From: CAZEJS01 sp964512645
Lineage (GTDB): Bacteria; Actinomycetota; Geothermincolia; Fen-727; Anoxymicrobiaceae
Length of the DNA stretch: 36,947 nt
Reading direction: 5' to 3'
Assembly: GCA_964512645.1 (NCBI GenBank)
Contig: CAZEJS010000029.1
Span: forward strand, 1-36,947
The position numbers were made by a program, and so were the translations under genes. Below, one piece after another: positions 15,659 through 24,642 of this stretch (its first letter is position 1; every line of letters starts with the position of its first letter). The notes beneath the pieces are model-generated. The model had not been told where the DNA came from and searched no databases. It saw nothing but the letters and a program-made list of their open reading frames with translations.

Positions 15659-17833
15659 TCAGATCCTGCCCAGCGGCAGGTAGTCGACCCAGGTGGGGCC
15701 GGCCCATCCGAGGTTGCCGTCGTCCTGGACGGCCCGCAGGTAGTAGAAAGAGTTCTCGCGGAATGACGGGTCCTTCCAGTCGATGACCACCTCGGTCGAC
15801 CCGCCGCCCTGCCAGACCTCCCGGTAGCCGTTCGAGTCGTACTTGACCAGTTCGACCAGTTCAAGGGGTGAGGTCCCGACCACGTGGCCGGCGACGTGGA
15901 CCGACCCGTCGGAGTCAATCTCCGAGCCGTGGGGCTCCCCGTTGATCGAGAACTCCAGCAGCATCCGGTTGCCGGTCGTGGCGACGACCCGGCGCGCGCG
16001 GAGCCCTTCCCACGCGGCTTCGCGGGTGCGGGCCGGGGCGAATATTCCCGTGGTGCCGCCACCGTATATCTGTGTCGGCGCCCTGTACGGGTCGCTTCCG
16101 GAGATGTGCTCGTCGCTGCCGGCGGTCAACCCGAGCCTGTACCCGGCGGCCAGGGCGTCCCTTACGTAGCTGCCCGACTTCTGCCCCGCGTACTCCTTGC
16201 GCAGGACCGCCCGGAACGCTTTTCCCCTGGCCCCTTTCACCAGCCCGACGTGCGATACAGGGCGCGGGCACCCGTGGAACTCCGAGTTCCCGTGTCTCGA
16301 ATAGACCTCGACAAGCCTTTGCAGATCTCCGCCTGGTCCGGAGCGCTCGTCCCGGGGACCGTAGTCGAAGCGCATCTCCCCGAAGTGGGTCTTCCAGGCG
16401 GGGTGGTGGGGTATCACCAGGGCGTCCTTCCCCGCGAGCTCCGACATCAGCCTGGCGGGAGTGTCGCTGCGCGGGTCGGTAAAAGGCAGGAACACGGGCG
16501 TCTCGTCGGGGCCGAAGAGCACGTTCCTGTGGCCGCGGACGTGGTGCGACCACTCGTACGTCCGGAAGGTGACGAACTCGCCCGGCGCATAAGCCTCGTC
16601 CGCCGCCGAGATCATCAGCGCGAGCTCCTCCGGCGTCTTGGCGCGCTCTTCGCCAAGGCTCCAGTTGTCGTGGTCGGCGACACCCGTGAAGTCCCAGCCG
16701 AGGAGGTCTCTCGCGCGGTGGTACATGTACCGGGGCTCCTGGGTTCCGTCGGATATTATCGAATGCGTGTGGAGGTCGCCCCACAGGAGCCGCGCCCTGG
16801 TCGCCCGGCACACTATCGGGTTGCTGGCGCCCTCGATGCCGCCCACGGACGAACGCACGTGCACCCGGGCGACCCCGCCGCCGCGGACCCGGACGACGAA
16901 CCAGGCGAGGCCGCCGGAGCTCTCGAGCATGACGGCGGACGGTGGAGCTTCCACCGGGCCATGGGCGTTTACGAGGAGGGTTCCCGCGTACTCCGGGCTG
17001 ATTACCCCGCTCTCGTCGAGGCACCTGACCAGCACGCGGACATCCTCGCCGGGTGCCGCGAGGGTCGGCGCCACCACGTCGAACCTTGCGGGCCGGCCAC
17101 CGACCGCCTCGAGCAGCGCCGTGGAGCGCTCCAGCTCGAACGACCCGGTTCCCGCGCCGTCGACTTCGAAGGCGAACTCTGTCGGGACCGCGACCAGGGG
17201 CGGCCTGAGGCCTTTCCCGTCCCCGAGCTCGAACTCGATGGAATCCCCCTGCACCAGAGAGCCCCGCTCGAGACGGACGGTCACCTTGTGGTTCGCCATG
17301 AACACGTCCCGGGGGTCCAGGGGCGGCAGCTCGAAGCCGAGCTTCTGGAGCATCTTGCGCTTCAGCCACATGAGCTGAGTTCGGTCCATGGCCTTCTCCA
17401 TCATCGACACAGAGAGCGCGACGTCGTCCCTGCTCGCGCGCACCTGGAGGTGGTTGGCTTTGGAGGGGTTTCTGCGCTGCAGGTTTCCCCATCCGCTGCC
17501 CCACTGCAGCCGGAGCTGCCAGGCCGACGGGCCGTACCTGAGCACGGTGCCGGGGCAGAGTCTCACGGAACCGCCTTCGGCGACGCCTCCCTCGCCGACG
17601 ACGTAAGTCACGGTCACCGGGGAGGGTGCCCCGCCGGCGGTCAGTGAGGGGGGATCGACCTCGCAGGAGCCCCCCGAAACCGGCTGGCGCACGGGTTCGG
17701 CTTCGCCCCCGGCGAGGGTCCTCACGAGGACCAGGAACGCCGCTAGAAGCGCGAGCGGTGGCAGCAGCACCGCGCACGCGAGCGCCGCGGCTACGATGAG
17801 CGCTATCCTCAATACTCGCTTATGCTTCCCCAA
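15659..17833 (-). CDS. Membrane-anchored DUF3604 / PHP-type metal-dependent protein
   Basis: A 724-residue protein starting at TTG 17831-17833, preceded by GAGGTGATGAC. The N-terminus has a basic start and a long hydrophobic stretch (residues ~9-40), acting as signal anchor. Residues ~45-345 are beta-rich and Ig-like. From ~350 a PHP-superfamily domain follows with its metal ligands in sight: WGDLHTHSIISDG (351), DFTGVADHDNW, YEWSHH, VIPHHPAW, VEVYSRHGNSE and GLTAGSDEH (~570). The last ~100 residues are another beta domain typical of DUF3604 proteins. Related domains are phosphoesterases, but no substrate is established for this type. Predicted to act outside the membrane. It ends with YLPLGRI and TGA at 15659-15661. 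Confidence 0.88.
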   Translation of the reverse strand: MGKHKRVLRIALIVAAALACAVLLPPLALLAAFLVLVRTLAGGEAEPVRQPVSGGSCEVDPPSLTAGGAPSPVTVTYVVGEGGVAEGGSVRLCPGTVLRYGPSAWQLRLQWGSGWGNLQRRNPSKANHLQVRASRDDVALSVSMMEKAMDRTQLMWLKRKMLQKLGFELPPLDPRDVFMANHKVTVRLERGSLVQGDSIEFELGDGKGLRPPLVAVPTEFAFEVDGAGTGSFELERSTALLEAVGGRPARFDVVAPTLAAPGEDVRVLVRCLDESGVISPEYAGTLLVNAHGPVEAPPSAVMLESSGGLAWFVVRVRGGGVARVHVRSSVGGIEGASNPIVCRATRARLLWGDLHTHSIISDGTQEPRYMYHRARDLLGWDFTGVADHDNWSLGEERAKTPEELALMISAADEAYAPGEFVTFRTYEWSHHVRGHRNVLFGPDETPVFLPFTDPRSDTPARLMSELAGKDALVIPHHPAWKTHFGEMRFDYGPRDERSGPGGDLQRLVEVYSRHGNSEFHGCPRPVSHVGLVKGARGKAFRAVLRKEYAGQKSGSYVRDALAAGYRLGLTAGSDEHISGSDPYRAPTQIYGGGTTGIFAPARTREAAWEGLRARRVVATTGNRMLLEFSINGEPHGSEIDSDGSVHVAGHVVGTSPLELVELVKYDSNGYREVWQGGGSTEVVIDWKDPSFRENSFYYLRAVQDDGNLGWAGPTWVDYLPLGRI

Positions 17834-18042
17834 GTCATCACCTCACGGGGTTCGACTGCCCGCAGATTATACCGCACAGCAGCGGAGACGGCCGCCGGCG
17901 GCGGGGCGGTCCGCCGCGGCGGGGGCCTTGTGATATCATTTCGTTGCCCCGGGATACCGCGCGCCGCGGGCGCGAGAGACCGCAGAACCGTCTACCCACC
18001 GTCTCCCGTGCGAAGGGGACGTAACGACAGCGAGGTGTTCAG

Positions 18043-20523
18043 ATGCGCAAAACCACCAGGTCCGCTCTACTGGGGGTTCCCGCCGCCCTGGCGTCTCTGG
18101 CGGCGTACGTCACGGCCAGGCTCCGTCTCTCGGTGCCGAAGACAGGCGGCTCGCTGGCCCTGCCGTGTCTCGACGACGGGGTGGAAGTACTGTTCGACCA
18201 CGCCGGCATCCCTCATATCACCGCGAAGAGCGACCTGGACGCCTACCGGGCGTTGGGCTATATCATGGCCCAGGACAGGATGGTCCAGATGCAGACCATG
18301 CTCAGGCTGGCTACCGGCACCCTCGCCGAAGTCGTCGGCTCCATGGGCGTGGACATGGACCGCTTCATGCGCACCATCGGCCTCTCCAGGATCGCGGAGA
18401 CCTTCGCCGGCAACATGGACGACGAGTCCAAACGGGCGCTCGCCGCCTACTGCGACGGGGTGAACTCCTACCTGGCCCGGCCGGCCTCACGGCTCCCGTT
18501 CGAGTTCATGTTCCTGAAGGGCAGGCCCCACCCCTGGAGCCACGCGGACTGCCTGACGCTGGGCCTCCTCACGACCTGGCTGCTCGACTCCTTCTGGCTC
18601 GCGGACCTCATGCGCGAGAGGCTGGTCAGGAGCCTGGGAAAGGAACGCGCCCTGGAGCTCCTGCCGGAGACCGCGCCGTATAACAACCCCCCGGTGAAGG
18701 TGGAGGGCCCCGGGCCATCCGCGGAAATGATCGAACCCGGCGAGGAGATCGACTGGGGCTTCGACGAGGAACCGGCGGGCGGCCACTGGATAACCCCCGC
18801 GGGCGGGCTCGTCACCCGCGGCGTGTTCGGTTCAAACAACTGGGCCATAGACGGCAGGCACACCACCACCGGAAAACCGATACTGTGCGGCGACCCGCAC
18901 GTACAGCACAACGCCCCGGGCATGCTCTACATGTGCCACCTGACCACGCCGGACATGGATATCATCGGGGCCGGCTTCCCGGGCCTGCCTGTCATTCCTT
19001 ACGGGCACAACGGGTACTGCGGGTGGACCGCGACCAGCCTGTGCCCCGACACCCAGGACCTGTACGTGGAGACGTTCGAGTCCGAGGACTCCGCCAGGTA
19101 CCTTTTCGAGGGAGGCTGGCGGGAGGCGAAGGTCACCGAGGAGGTAGTGAAAGTCCGCTTCGGCAGGGACCGCAGGCTTCGGGTGCTGGAGACGGTGCAC
19201 GGACCCGTCATAAGGCGCAAGGGCGCGAAGGGGCTGGCGTTACGCTGGGTCAGCCAGGACACCACGCTGGATTCGCTGGACGCGATGTTGAAGCAGAACC
19301 GGGCGAGGTCGTGGGACGAGTTCGTCGGTTCGATGGAGAACTTCATGGGCCCGGCGCTCAGCCAGGTCTACGCCGACGTTGACGGCAACATCGGCTACAT
19401 GGCCTCGGTTAAGATCCCCCGGCGCGCGAAGGGAGACGGCAGCCTACCCTGCGACGGCGCCTCCGGCGAGTACGAGTGGGAAGGTTACGTCCCGTTCGAC
19501 GAGATGCCCAGGGCGCTCAACCCGGAGGAGGGTTTCATCACCACCGCGAACTCGAAGATCGTCAGCGACGGATTCCCGGCGCTGATAACCACCGCGTGGG
19601 AGGCGCCGTACAGGAACGGCAGGATCTCTGAGCTGCTGAGGTCGAAGGACGTCTGGTCCCCCGACGACATGCCGGCGATCCACGCCGACACCTTCACTTT
19701 TCCCGGCAGGACGTTCGCAACCCTTGTCCTCGAGGCGGTCTCGTCCTGCGGCGAAGGGCGCCTTTCGCCGGCGGCCCAGGAGGCGGTCGGCCGGCTCGCC
19801 GGCTGGGATTTTCAGGCGCGCGCCGATTCCGTGGCGATGTCAATCTACTACTACTCGTGGCATCACCTCCGCGAGGACCTGCTGCGCCACAGGCTGGGCA
19901 GCACCCTGTTCGCCGAATATACGACCAGCTGGACGACCTGCAACCTCGCGCTCGAAAACATCATCGGGTCGCGGGACGCCTTCTGGCTCCCGCCCGGCGC
20001 GGCGTCTTTCGAGGAGGCCGCCCTGGATGCCCTCGAGCGGGGCATAGCCGACCTGGAGTGCGTCTACGGGACACCGGACCAGTCGGCCTGGGAGTGGGGC
20101 CGCGTCCATTACCTGACCTGTCAGAACCTGCTGGGCCTCTTCTGGCCGCTGGACAGGATCTTCAACGTCGGGCCGGTCCCCAGGGATGGTGAGGGCGACA
20201 CGGTCAACGCGTCACCTTCGTGCAGCGACAACCTGACCCAGCTCCTGGCACGGGGGACGATGGGAGGCTGCACCGACATGGCCCTGTTGCCGGACTGCAC
20301 CAGCCACGCCGCTTACGCCGGCCCGGTCCTCAGGATGATCATTGACTTCAGCGACCTGGACAACTCCAGGGCGGTGCTGGACGTCGGGCAGTCGGGCCAC
20401 CGGCTGAGCCCGCACTACAAGGACCACTTCCCGACCTGGTGCGAGTGCGGGTACCTGCCGCTTCCGTACAGCCGCGAGAAAGTTCTGGAACAGACGGCAA
20501 GCACCCTCCTGCTAACGCCGTGA
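18043..20523 (+). CDS. Penicillin-acylase-type Ntn hydrolase (peptidase S45 family)
   Basis: An 826-residue precursor with ATG at 18043 after CGAGGTG. The family is N-terminal-nucleophile amidohydrolases that self-cleave to expose a serine. The nucleophile is Ser264 in the GVFGSNNWAIDG motif, with a Gly just before it as in the family. The alpha-chain part (ALGYIMAQDRMVQMQ, RMAT-like TMLRLATGTLAEVVG) and beta-chain parts (GDPHVQHNAPGMLYMCHL, GFPGLPVIPYGHNGYCGWT, YADVDGNIGYMAS) are all present, so the protein appears intact. Residues 1-25 are hydrophobic and could be a signal or anchor. Family members cleave amide bonds in acyl-homoserine lactones, beta-lactams or other amides; the substrate is not predictable. 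Its stop overlaps the kinase gene on the other strand by 12 bp. Confidence 0.92.
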   Translation: MRKTTRSALLGVPAALASLAAYVTARLRLSVPKTGGSLALPCLDDGVEVLFDHAGIPHITAKSDLDAYRALGYIMAQDRMVQMQTMLRLATGTLAEVVGSMGVDMDRFMRTIGLSRIAETFAGNMDDESKRALAAYCDGVNSYLARPASRLPFEFMFLKGRPHPWSHADCLTLGLLTTWLLDSFWLADLMRERLVRSLGKERALELLPETAPYNNPPVKVEGPGPSAEMIEPGEEIDWGFDEEPAGGHWITPAGGLVTRGVFGSNNWAIDGRHTTTGKPILCGDPHVQHNAPGMLYMCHLTTPDMDIIGAGFPGLPVIPYGHNGYCGWTATSLCPDTQDLYVETFESEDSARYLFEGGWREAKVTEEVVKVRFGRDRRLRVLETVHGPVIRRKGAKGLALRWVSQDTTLDSLDAMLKQNRARSWDEFVGSMENFMGPALSQVYADVDGNIGYMASVKIPRRAKGDGSLPCDGASGEYEWEGYVPFDEMPRALNPEEGFITTANSKIVSDGFPALITTAWEAPYRNGRISELLRSKDVWSPDDMPAIHADTFTFPGRTFATLVLEAVSSCGEGRLSPAAQEAVGRLAGWDFQARADSVAMSIYYYSWHHLREDLLRHRLGSTLFAEYTTSWTTCNLALENIIGSRDAFWLPPGAASFEEAALDALERGIADLECVYGTPDQSAWEWGRVHYLTCQNLLGLFWPLDRIFNVGPVPRDGEGDTVNASPSCSDNLTQLLARGTMGGCTDMALLPDCTSHAAYAGPVLRMIIDFSDLDNSRAVLDVGQSGHRLSPHYKDHFPTWCECGYLPLPYSREKVLEQTASTLLLTP

Positions 20524-22026
20524 AGCGTCGGGAGGGCAGCGTCCGTCTTCCGGCCCCTCGTTCCAGTCCTTCAGAGTGAACTCGATCACGGCCCCGCCGT
20601 CGTTTCTGGCGGTCACGGCGCCTCCGTATACGGAGACGATCTTCCGAACCGTGGCAAGACCGAGCCCGGTCCCGCCCCGCTCCCCCTTGGTGAACGGCTC
20701 GAAGACGTGCTCGAGCAGTGCCGGGTCGATGCCGGCGCTGTTGTCCCTGATGCGGTAGGAATGCGCGCCGTCCCCGGCTGTCCCCAGGTAAGCGATCTCG
20801 AACGTGGGTTCGGACGGGGCGCTGTGCTTGACGGCGTTGGAGATGAGGTTCGAGAACAGCTGATATATCTGCGCGGGGTTGGCGCGCACGGTCCCGAGGT
20901 CCTCCTCGACGCGGACGTCTATCCGCTTGCGCTCGATCTCCGGTCGGTGCTCGGACAGCGACCTGGCGACGACCTCCGACACTACGACGTCCTCGACCTC
21001 GGAGGGAACCTGGCCCGCTTCCGCCAGCAGTAGCAGCTCGTCGATGAGAACGGTCGCGTTGCCGATGTTCCTCCGGATAATATCGGCGAGCTCCGACAGG
21101 GGCATTCCCTCGGACGTGCGGAGCTCCTTCGGCGCCAGCTCTTCGACCAGGAGCCCGCTGGCGAGGGAAGCGGAGGCGAGGGGGCCCTTGATGTCGTGCG
21201 ATACGGTGTGGTCGTACTGGCGCAGCTCCTGGGTCGTGCGCTGCAGCTCGGCGGCCATCCGGTTGAACTCCGAGGCTACCTCGTTGAACTCGTCGTCGCT
21301 CCCGATGTCTATCCTGGCATCGAGGTCGCCGCTGCCGAACCGGGCCGCGCCCTCTTTCAGGGCCTTGAACGACGTCGCAATTTCCCTCGTGAAGAAGAAC
21401 GCGATGATGGCGATGATCAGAAGCCCGGCGGGGGCGAAGACGAGCGTCACGTTACGGGCGCGGCTCGTTGCGTCGCGCGACTGCCGGTCCGCTGCCGCGG
21501 CGTTCGCCTGCTCGCTCTCGATCACCGCGTCCAGGCCGGGCTGGAAGGTGTTCTCGTAGAGGTCTTCGGCAGCCGAGGCGAGCTCGACCGCCTCGGCAGC
21601 GCGCCCGGCGTTACTGGCCGTTGCGGCTGTGTCCACCCGGCCCGCTATCGTTGAATACGTCTTTCGGAGAGCCTCCACGCGCGCCAGGAGGTTCTTCTGG
21701 CGGAGGCCCAGGCTCGAGTCGCCGGAGATATCGATAGCCTCGAGGAGGGACTTCTCCCAGGCGATGAACCCGCGCTGGACCTCGCGGTTGTAGTCCGTCG
21801 CCTCGTAGCTGGTGCCGCCCGAAGCTTTGAGGTCGTTGGCCCTGCCCATCTCTTCCGCGGCGCCCTTCTCCACGACCTGCGCCTGCGAGAGGCGCCTGAG
21901 GGTCAGCCGGACCTGGTCGTCGCTGCGATCCGCCTTGCCGGTAGAAACGACTATGCCGAGGATAATGAGCAGGAAGATCAGCAGTTCCACGATGGTGCCG
22001 CCGATTATCCTGGTTCTTATCGACAC
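20512..22026 (-). CDS. Orphan sensor histidine kinase (HAMP, HisKA, HATPase)
   Basis: 504 residues from GTG 22024-22026, chosen because a GCAGGCGG site precedes it and it begins right at the first membrane helix (VSIRTRIIGGTIVELLIFLL). ATG 22125 or GTG 22128 would add ~33 residues and are candidate leaderless starts. Layout: TM1 ~8-28, helical extracytoplasmic region ~30-188, TM2 (VTLVFAPAGLLIIAIIAFFF), HAMP with FGSGDLDARI, a DHp helix with phospho-acceptor His277 in SHDIKGPL, and an ATPase domain with NLISNAVKHS, RDNSAGIDP and GGTGLGLATV. The G1 box has Ser-Ala where DNGxG is usual. No response regulator is adjacent, so the partner is elsewhere. Stimulus unknown. Confidence 0.92.
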   Translation of the reverse strand: MSIRTRIIGGTIVELLIFLLIILGIVVSTGKADRSDDQVRLTLRRLSQAQVVEKGAAEEMGRANDLKASGGTSYEATDYNREVQRGFIAWEKSLLEAIDISGDSSLGLRQKNLLARVEALRKTYSTIAGRVDTAATASNAGRAAEAVELASAAEDLYENTFQPGLDAVIESEQANAAAADRQSRDATSRARNVTLVFAPAGLLIIAIIAFFFTREIATSFKALKEGAARFGSGDLDARIDIGSDDEFNEVASEFNRMAAELQRTTQELRQYDHTVSHDIKGPLASASLASGLLVEELAPKELRTSEGMPLSELADIIRRNIGNATVLIDELLLLAEAGQVPSEVEDVVVSEVVARSLSEHRPEIERKRIDVRVEEDLGTVRANPAQIYQLFSNLISNAVKHSAPSEPTFEIAYLGTAGDGAHSYRIRDNSAGIDPALLEHVFEPFTKGERGGTGLGLATVRKIVSVYGGAVTARNDGGAVIEFTLKDWNEGPEDGRCPPDASRR

Positions 22027-22132
22027 GTTGCCGCCTGCCCTCGACGCCGGGGGCGCGTCAATCCGGGGTACTGCCGCTCGCCTCCCGCGACAGCACGGGA
22101 GGCAGTCCCGGCGGTCCTTGTCCATCACTACT

Positions 22133-22162
22133 ATTATGTCCTATCGACATCCGCGCTGATAA
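22133..22162 (-). promoter_or_regulatory. Candidate promoter for the histidine kinase
   Basis: On the minus strand TTATCA (22157-22162), an 18-bp spacer, then CATAAT (22133-22138). Start of transcription would fall near 22126, at or just beside the upstream GTG/ATG pair. A leaderless mRNA from 22125, or a ~100-nt leader to GTG 22026, would both fit. Confidence 0.5.
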
Positions 22163-22184
22163 GGGAAAGGGCGCCCGCAACGTG

Positions 22185-22196
22185 AATACTAGTATT
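22185..22196. promoter_or_regulatory. 12-bp perfect palindrome, possible operator
   Basis: AATACTAGTATT is fully self-complementary and AT-rich inside GC-rich DNA. It lies between the divergent kinase and the Pro-rich membrane-protein gene, 38 bp ahead of the latter's start. This is a typical site for a dimeric regulator, but it could also be part of a -10 region for the + strand gene. Confidence 0.4.
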
Positions 22197-22233
22197 GTAG
22201 GGAAGCTGGCAACGGGCTAACGAAAAGTCGGAC

Positions 22234-23955
22234 ATGGCCAGGAAAGAAAAGAAGAAGAAACGGGCGCGTCTCGAAGAGGGCGGAGCCGAACGGCCAGAGG
22301 CGGAAGGCGGTGTGCCGCCGGGAAGTCCGCCGGAGCATGCGGCCGCCCAGAGGTTTCATCCTGCCGGCGGGGGCCAGGCGCCGATGCCCGCCGGCGTCGT
22401 GGGTGATGCTCGACAGCCGCCCATGTCGGCACCGCCCGCCACGCCGCCCGCGAAACATGGAGAAGGGGTGGCGCCCGCGCCGCCGCCGCTGACGCCCGTG
22501 CCACCACCGCCCCCGAGGGAAGCCGGACCGGAAGTGTCGCAGGCCCCTGTCCCTTCACCGCCCCCGAGGGAAGCCGAACGGGAAGTGTCGCAGGCCCCTG
22601 GCCCTCCACCGCCCCCGAGGGAAGCCGAACGGGAGACAGCGCGGGGCGCGGGGCAGGCGGAGATGCCTCCGGGCGGGACGGTGGAGCCGCCTCCGCCCGC
22701 GGCCGGTCGACCGGCATGGCCGCAGGACAAGGGTCGCGCGACGGACGGTCCCGGGTTCGTCCCGCAGGGCATGCCCGCCCCCGGCTATGTCATGCCGCCG
22801 CCGTGGTTTCCCCCCTACGGTTTTCCTCCCCAGCCGTACTACGGGTACCCGATGCCCGGGCAGACCGGGCAGATGCCTGTGCCCATGGGACCGGGAGTCG
22901 TGCCGGTTCCGGGCGGAATGACCGGCGAGATCCCGACAATGATGCCCGGGCCCGGCTTCATTCCTCCATTGGCGGGGATGCCCCCGGGGGTCTACCCGCC
23001 CGGAGCCATGCCCCCGTCACCGATGCTGAGCCCGCTCGAGGAGACGGAGTTCGGTTCGCTCGCGGGACAGGAGACGAGCCACTGGCGCGTTGATTTCAAA
23101 TGGGTCTTCGGGATAATCACCGCGATGCTGGTCCTGGTGACCCTCGCCACCGCGGGCCTGTACAGGGTGACCGGCCCGGGGGCGGCGAAGCAGGTGCTGG
23201 TTCCCCTGATAGAGGATTCCACCAGGGTCGGCGAGATGGTGCGCGAGAACTATCAGCAACTGAAGTCCAAGGCGCGCAAGAACGCGTACGCGGACATCTA
23301 CATACCTGACGTGGGAGTCACCCTCACCCTCAAGAGCGACGTCATCACCTCCCTCTCGGCGGAAGACCTCACGCAGAGGGTGACAAACGAGATCGCGAGT
23401 CTCATTTACCGGAACGGCTACCGTCAGAGCCTCCCCATGGAACCGGCGCGGGGCGCCGGCGAAGAGAGGGCCAAGGCGATATGCGTGACCGTGCTGAGCA
23501 AGTTGAACAAGGGAACCCACAGCGCTCTGCTCTGGCCGATGGTGATCTTCGGCGCGCTCGCCTTCGCTTTCGGGATACTCTTCCTGGTGTTCTGCAGGGA
23601 ATGGGGCAAGGCCCTCGGCGCCGGTATCGCGATAATCGGCGGGTCGCTGCCAGGCTCGCTCTTCCTCAGGGTCGGACAGCAGTTCCTCTGGAAATCAGGC
23701 GCGCCGGGCACGTTCAAGCCCGCGGCGAACCAGTCGCTCAGTACGATGAGCTCGATGGCGCTCGCCTACTTCGACATAGCACTGGCTTTCGGGGCGCTGG
23801 TTCTTCTCGCTGGGGTCATCGGGGCCGTGATCGTCAGGAAGTCCAGGCAGCGTGTCGTTCCCTTCAACGAGCTCGGGGCGACTGGCGAACCGCGGGAAGC
23901 CCCGGTGGGCGACAGTACCGGGACCCCCGATGACGAACCGTTCTTCCTGGACTGA
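22234..23955 (+). CDS. Proline-rich multi-pass membrane protein, function unknown
   Basis: A 573-residue protein with ATG at 22234; its ribosome site is weak. Residues 1-~265 are low-complexity and disordered, rich in Pro, Gly, Met and charged residues. They include three 17-residue units around PPPREAE (residues ~93-135) and a Pro/Met/Gly-rich stretch (~170-265). Membrane helix 1 is at ~290-312 (FGIITAMLVLVTLATAGLY). A ~115-residue domain then lies on the other side, followed by helices at ~432-452, ~458-476 and ~508-530. The tail is acidic and ends PDDEPFFLD. The long disordered N-terminus should be cytoplasmic given the basic MARKEKKKKRAR start. I do not recognise a family. Confidence 0.82.
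   Translation: MARKEKKKKRARLEEGGAERPEAEGGVPPGSPPEHAAAQRFHPAGGGQAPMPAGVVGDARQPPMSAPPATPPAKHGEGVAPAPPPLTPVPPPPPREAGPEVSQAPVPSPPPREAEREVSQAPGPPPPPREAERETARGAGQAEMPPGGTVEPPPPAAGRPAWPQDKGRATDGPGFVPQGMPAPGYVMPPPWFPPYGFPPQPYYGYPMPGQTGQMPVPMGPGVVPVPGGMTGEIPTMMPGPGFIPPLAGMPPGVYPPGAMPPSPMLSPLEETEFGSLAGQETSHWRVDFKWVFGIITAMLVLVTLATAGLYRVTGPGAAKQVLVPLIEDSTRVGEMVRENYQQLKSKARKNAYADIYIPDVGVTLTLKSDVITSLSAEDLTQRVTNEIASLIYRNGYRQSLPMEPARGAGEERAKAICVTVLSKLNKGTHSALLWPMVIFGALAFAFGILFLVFCREWGKALGAGIAIIGGSLPGSLFLRVGQQFLWKSGAPGTFKPAANQSLSTMSSMALAYFDIALAFGALVLLAGVIGAVIVRKSRQRVVPFNELGATGEPREAPVGDSTGTPDDEPFFLD
22510..22640 (+). repeat. 51-bp tandem repeat (17 residues), about 2.6 copies
   Basis: Units begin at 22510, 22561 and 22612 with the shared core CCCCCGAGGGAAGCCG. 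Copies 1 and 2 share most of their length, including GAAGTGTCGCAGGCCCCTG. The exact in-frame period extends the disordered N-terminus of the membrane protein. Such repeats commonly vary in copy number between strains. Confidence 0.85.
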
Positions 23956-24135
23956 CAGACAGAGGCGTCGTTCACTTGCCACATTTCTTTCCACTTCCGC
24001 CGCGCCCGGTAACCCTCGCCCGGGAGAAGGCGCTCAGGGGCAGCCCCGTCCCGGGACCCTGGCCGAGGACAACGGAGCCCACATCCATTGCTCTACTACG
24101 GGGGCGGGAATGGAGAAAGAGACACGTTAAATAAG

Positions 24136-24164
24136 AAACCCGTGGCCGGGACGGTCACGGGTTT
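24136..24164 (-). terminator. Terminator between the convergent membrane-protein and phasin-like genes
   Basis: A 9-bp stem AAACCCGTG/CACGGGTTT (24136-24144 and 24156-24164), with extra pairing inside the loop. On the minus strand it is followed by CTTATTTAA, and on the plus strand the stem itself ends in TTT. It probably works for both strands, mainly for the phasin-like gene ending at 24187. Confidence 0.75.
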
Positions 24165-24186
24165 GATATCGAGCCGGGCTCGAGGC

Positions 24187-24594
24187 CTAGGCCTTTTTTG
24201 CAGCCTTCTTCTTCCCAGGCTTCTTCGCGGCCTTCTTCTTCGCAGGCTTTCTACCGGGCTTCTTTGCCGGGGCGAGCTTCTTCTCGAGAACGGCGAGACG
24301 GTCCTCTACGCCTTTGATGTCCTTCTTGGTCACTATCCCGAGCGAGTCGAGCGTGTCCCTCACGACGCCGCCGATAGCGTCGACAAGCTCTTCGCTCTCT
24401 TTCTTGCCCCTCTTCACGAGCTCCTGGATAGTGGACTCGAGCTTCTTGTCCTGGGCCGTCTCCTTCACCTTGGCCTTGCCGCCTTCCGCCAGGTCCTTGC
24501 CCTTCTTGATCATGTCATCGACGTTCTTTATCGAGTCGTCCCTGACTGACGCGAGGGCACCGAGAAGGAGGTAAGGCATGTCGTTGAGCTCCAT
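24187..24594 (-). CDS. Phasin-like protein with lysine-rich histone-H1-like tail
   Basis: A 135-residue protein; ATG at 24592-24594 follows GAGGTGCTG. Residues 1-~105 are charged amphipathic helices (VDDMIKKGKDLAEGGKAKVK, IQELVKRGKKESEELVDAIG) ending in a short coiled coil (TKKDIKGVEDRLAVLEKKL), the layout of polyhydroxyalkanoate granule-associated phasins (PhaF/PhaI type). Residues ~108-135 are almost only Lys, Ala, Pro and Gly, similar to the DNA-binding tail of PhaF or AlgP. By analogy it could link storage granules to the nucleoid. The upstream paralogue at 24643 lacks the tail. No PHA synthase is in the window, so the granule role is an inference; a general nucleoid- or membrane-associated role is the alternative. 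Confidence 0.78.
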   Translation of the reverse strand: MELNDMPYLLLGALASVRDDSIKNVDDMIKKGKDLAEGGKAKVKETAQDKKLESTIQELVKRGKKESEELVDAIGGVVRDTLDSLGIVTKKDIKGVEDRLAVLEKKLAPAKKPGRKPAKKKAAKKPGKKKAAKKA

Positions 24595-24610
24595 ATCAGC
24601 ACCTCATTTC

Positions 24611-24640
24611 AAAAAAAAACACCCGGGGCCTGGTGCCCCG
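24611..24640 (-). terminator. Intrinsic terminator between the two phasin-like genes
   Basis: On the minus strand CGGGGC, loop ACCAG, GCCCCG, then GGTG and nine Ts. It begins 2 bp after the stop of the 24643 gene and overlaps the leader of the 24187 gene. Partial read-through would set a lower level for the tailed paralogue, since I see no separate promoter for it. Confidence 0.85.
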
Positions 24641-24642
24641 CG

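Noticed and set aside
23956..24186. A small gene between the Pro-rich membrane protein and the phasin-like gene
   Set aside because: Short frames exist on both strands but lack ribosome sites and consistent codon bias; only the bidirectional hairpin is supported.
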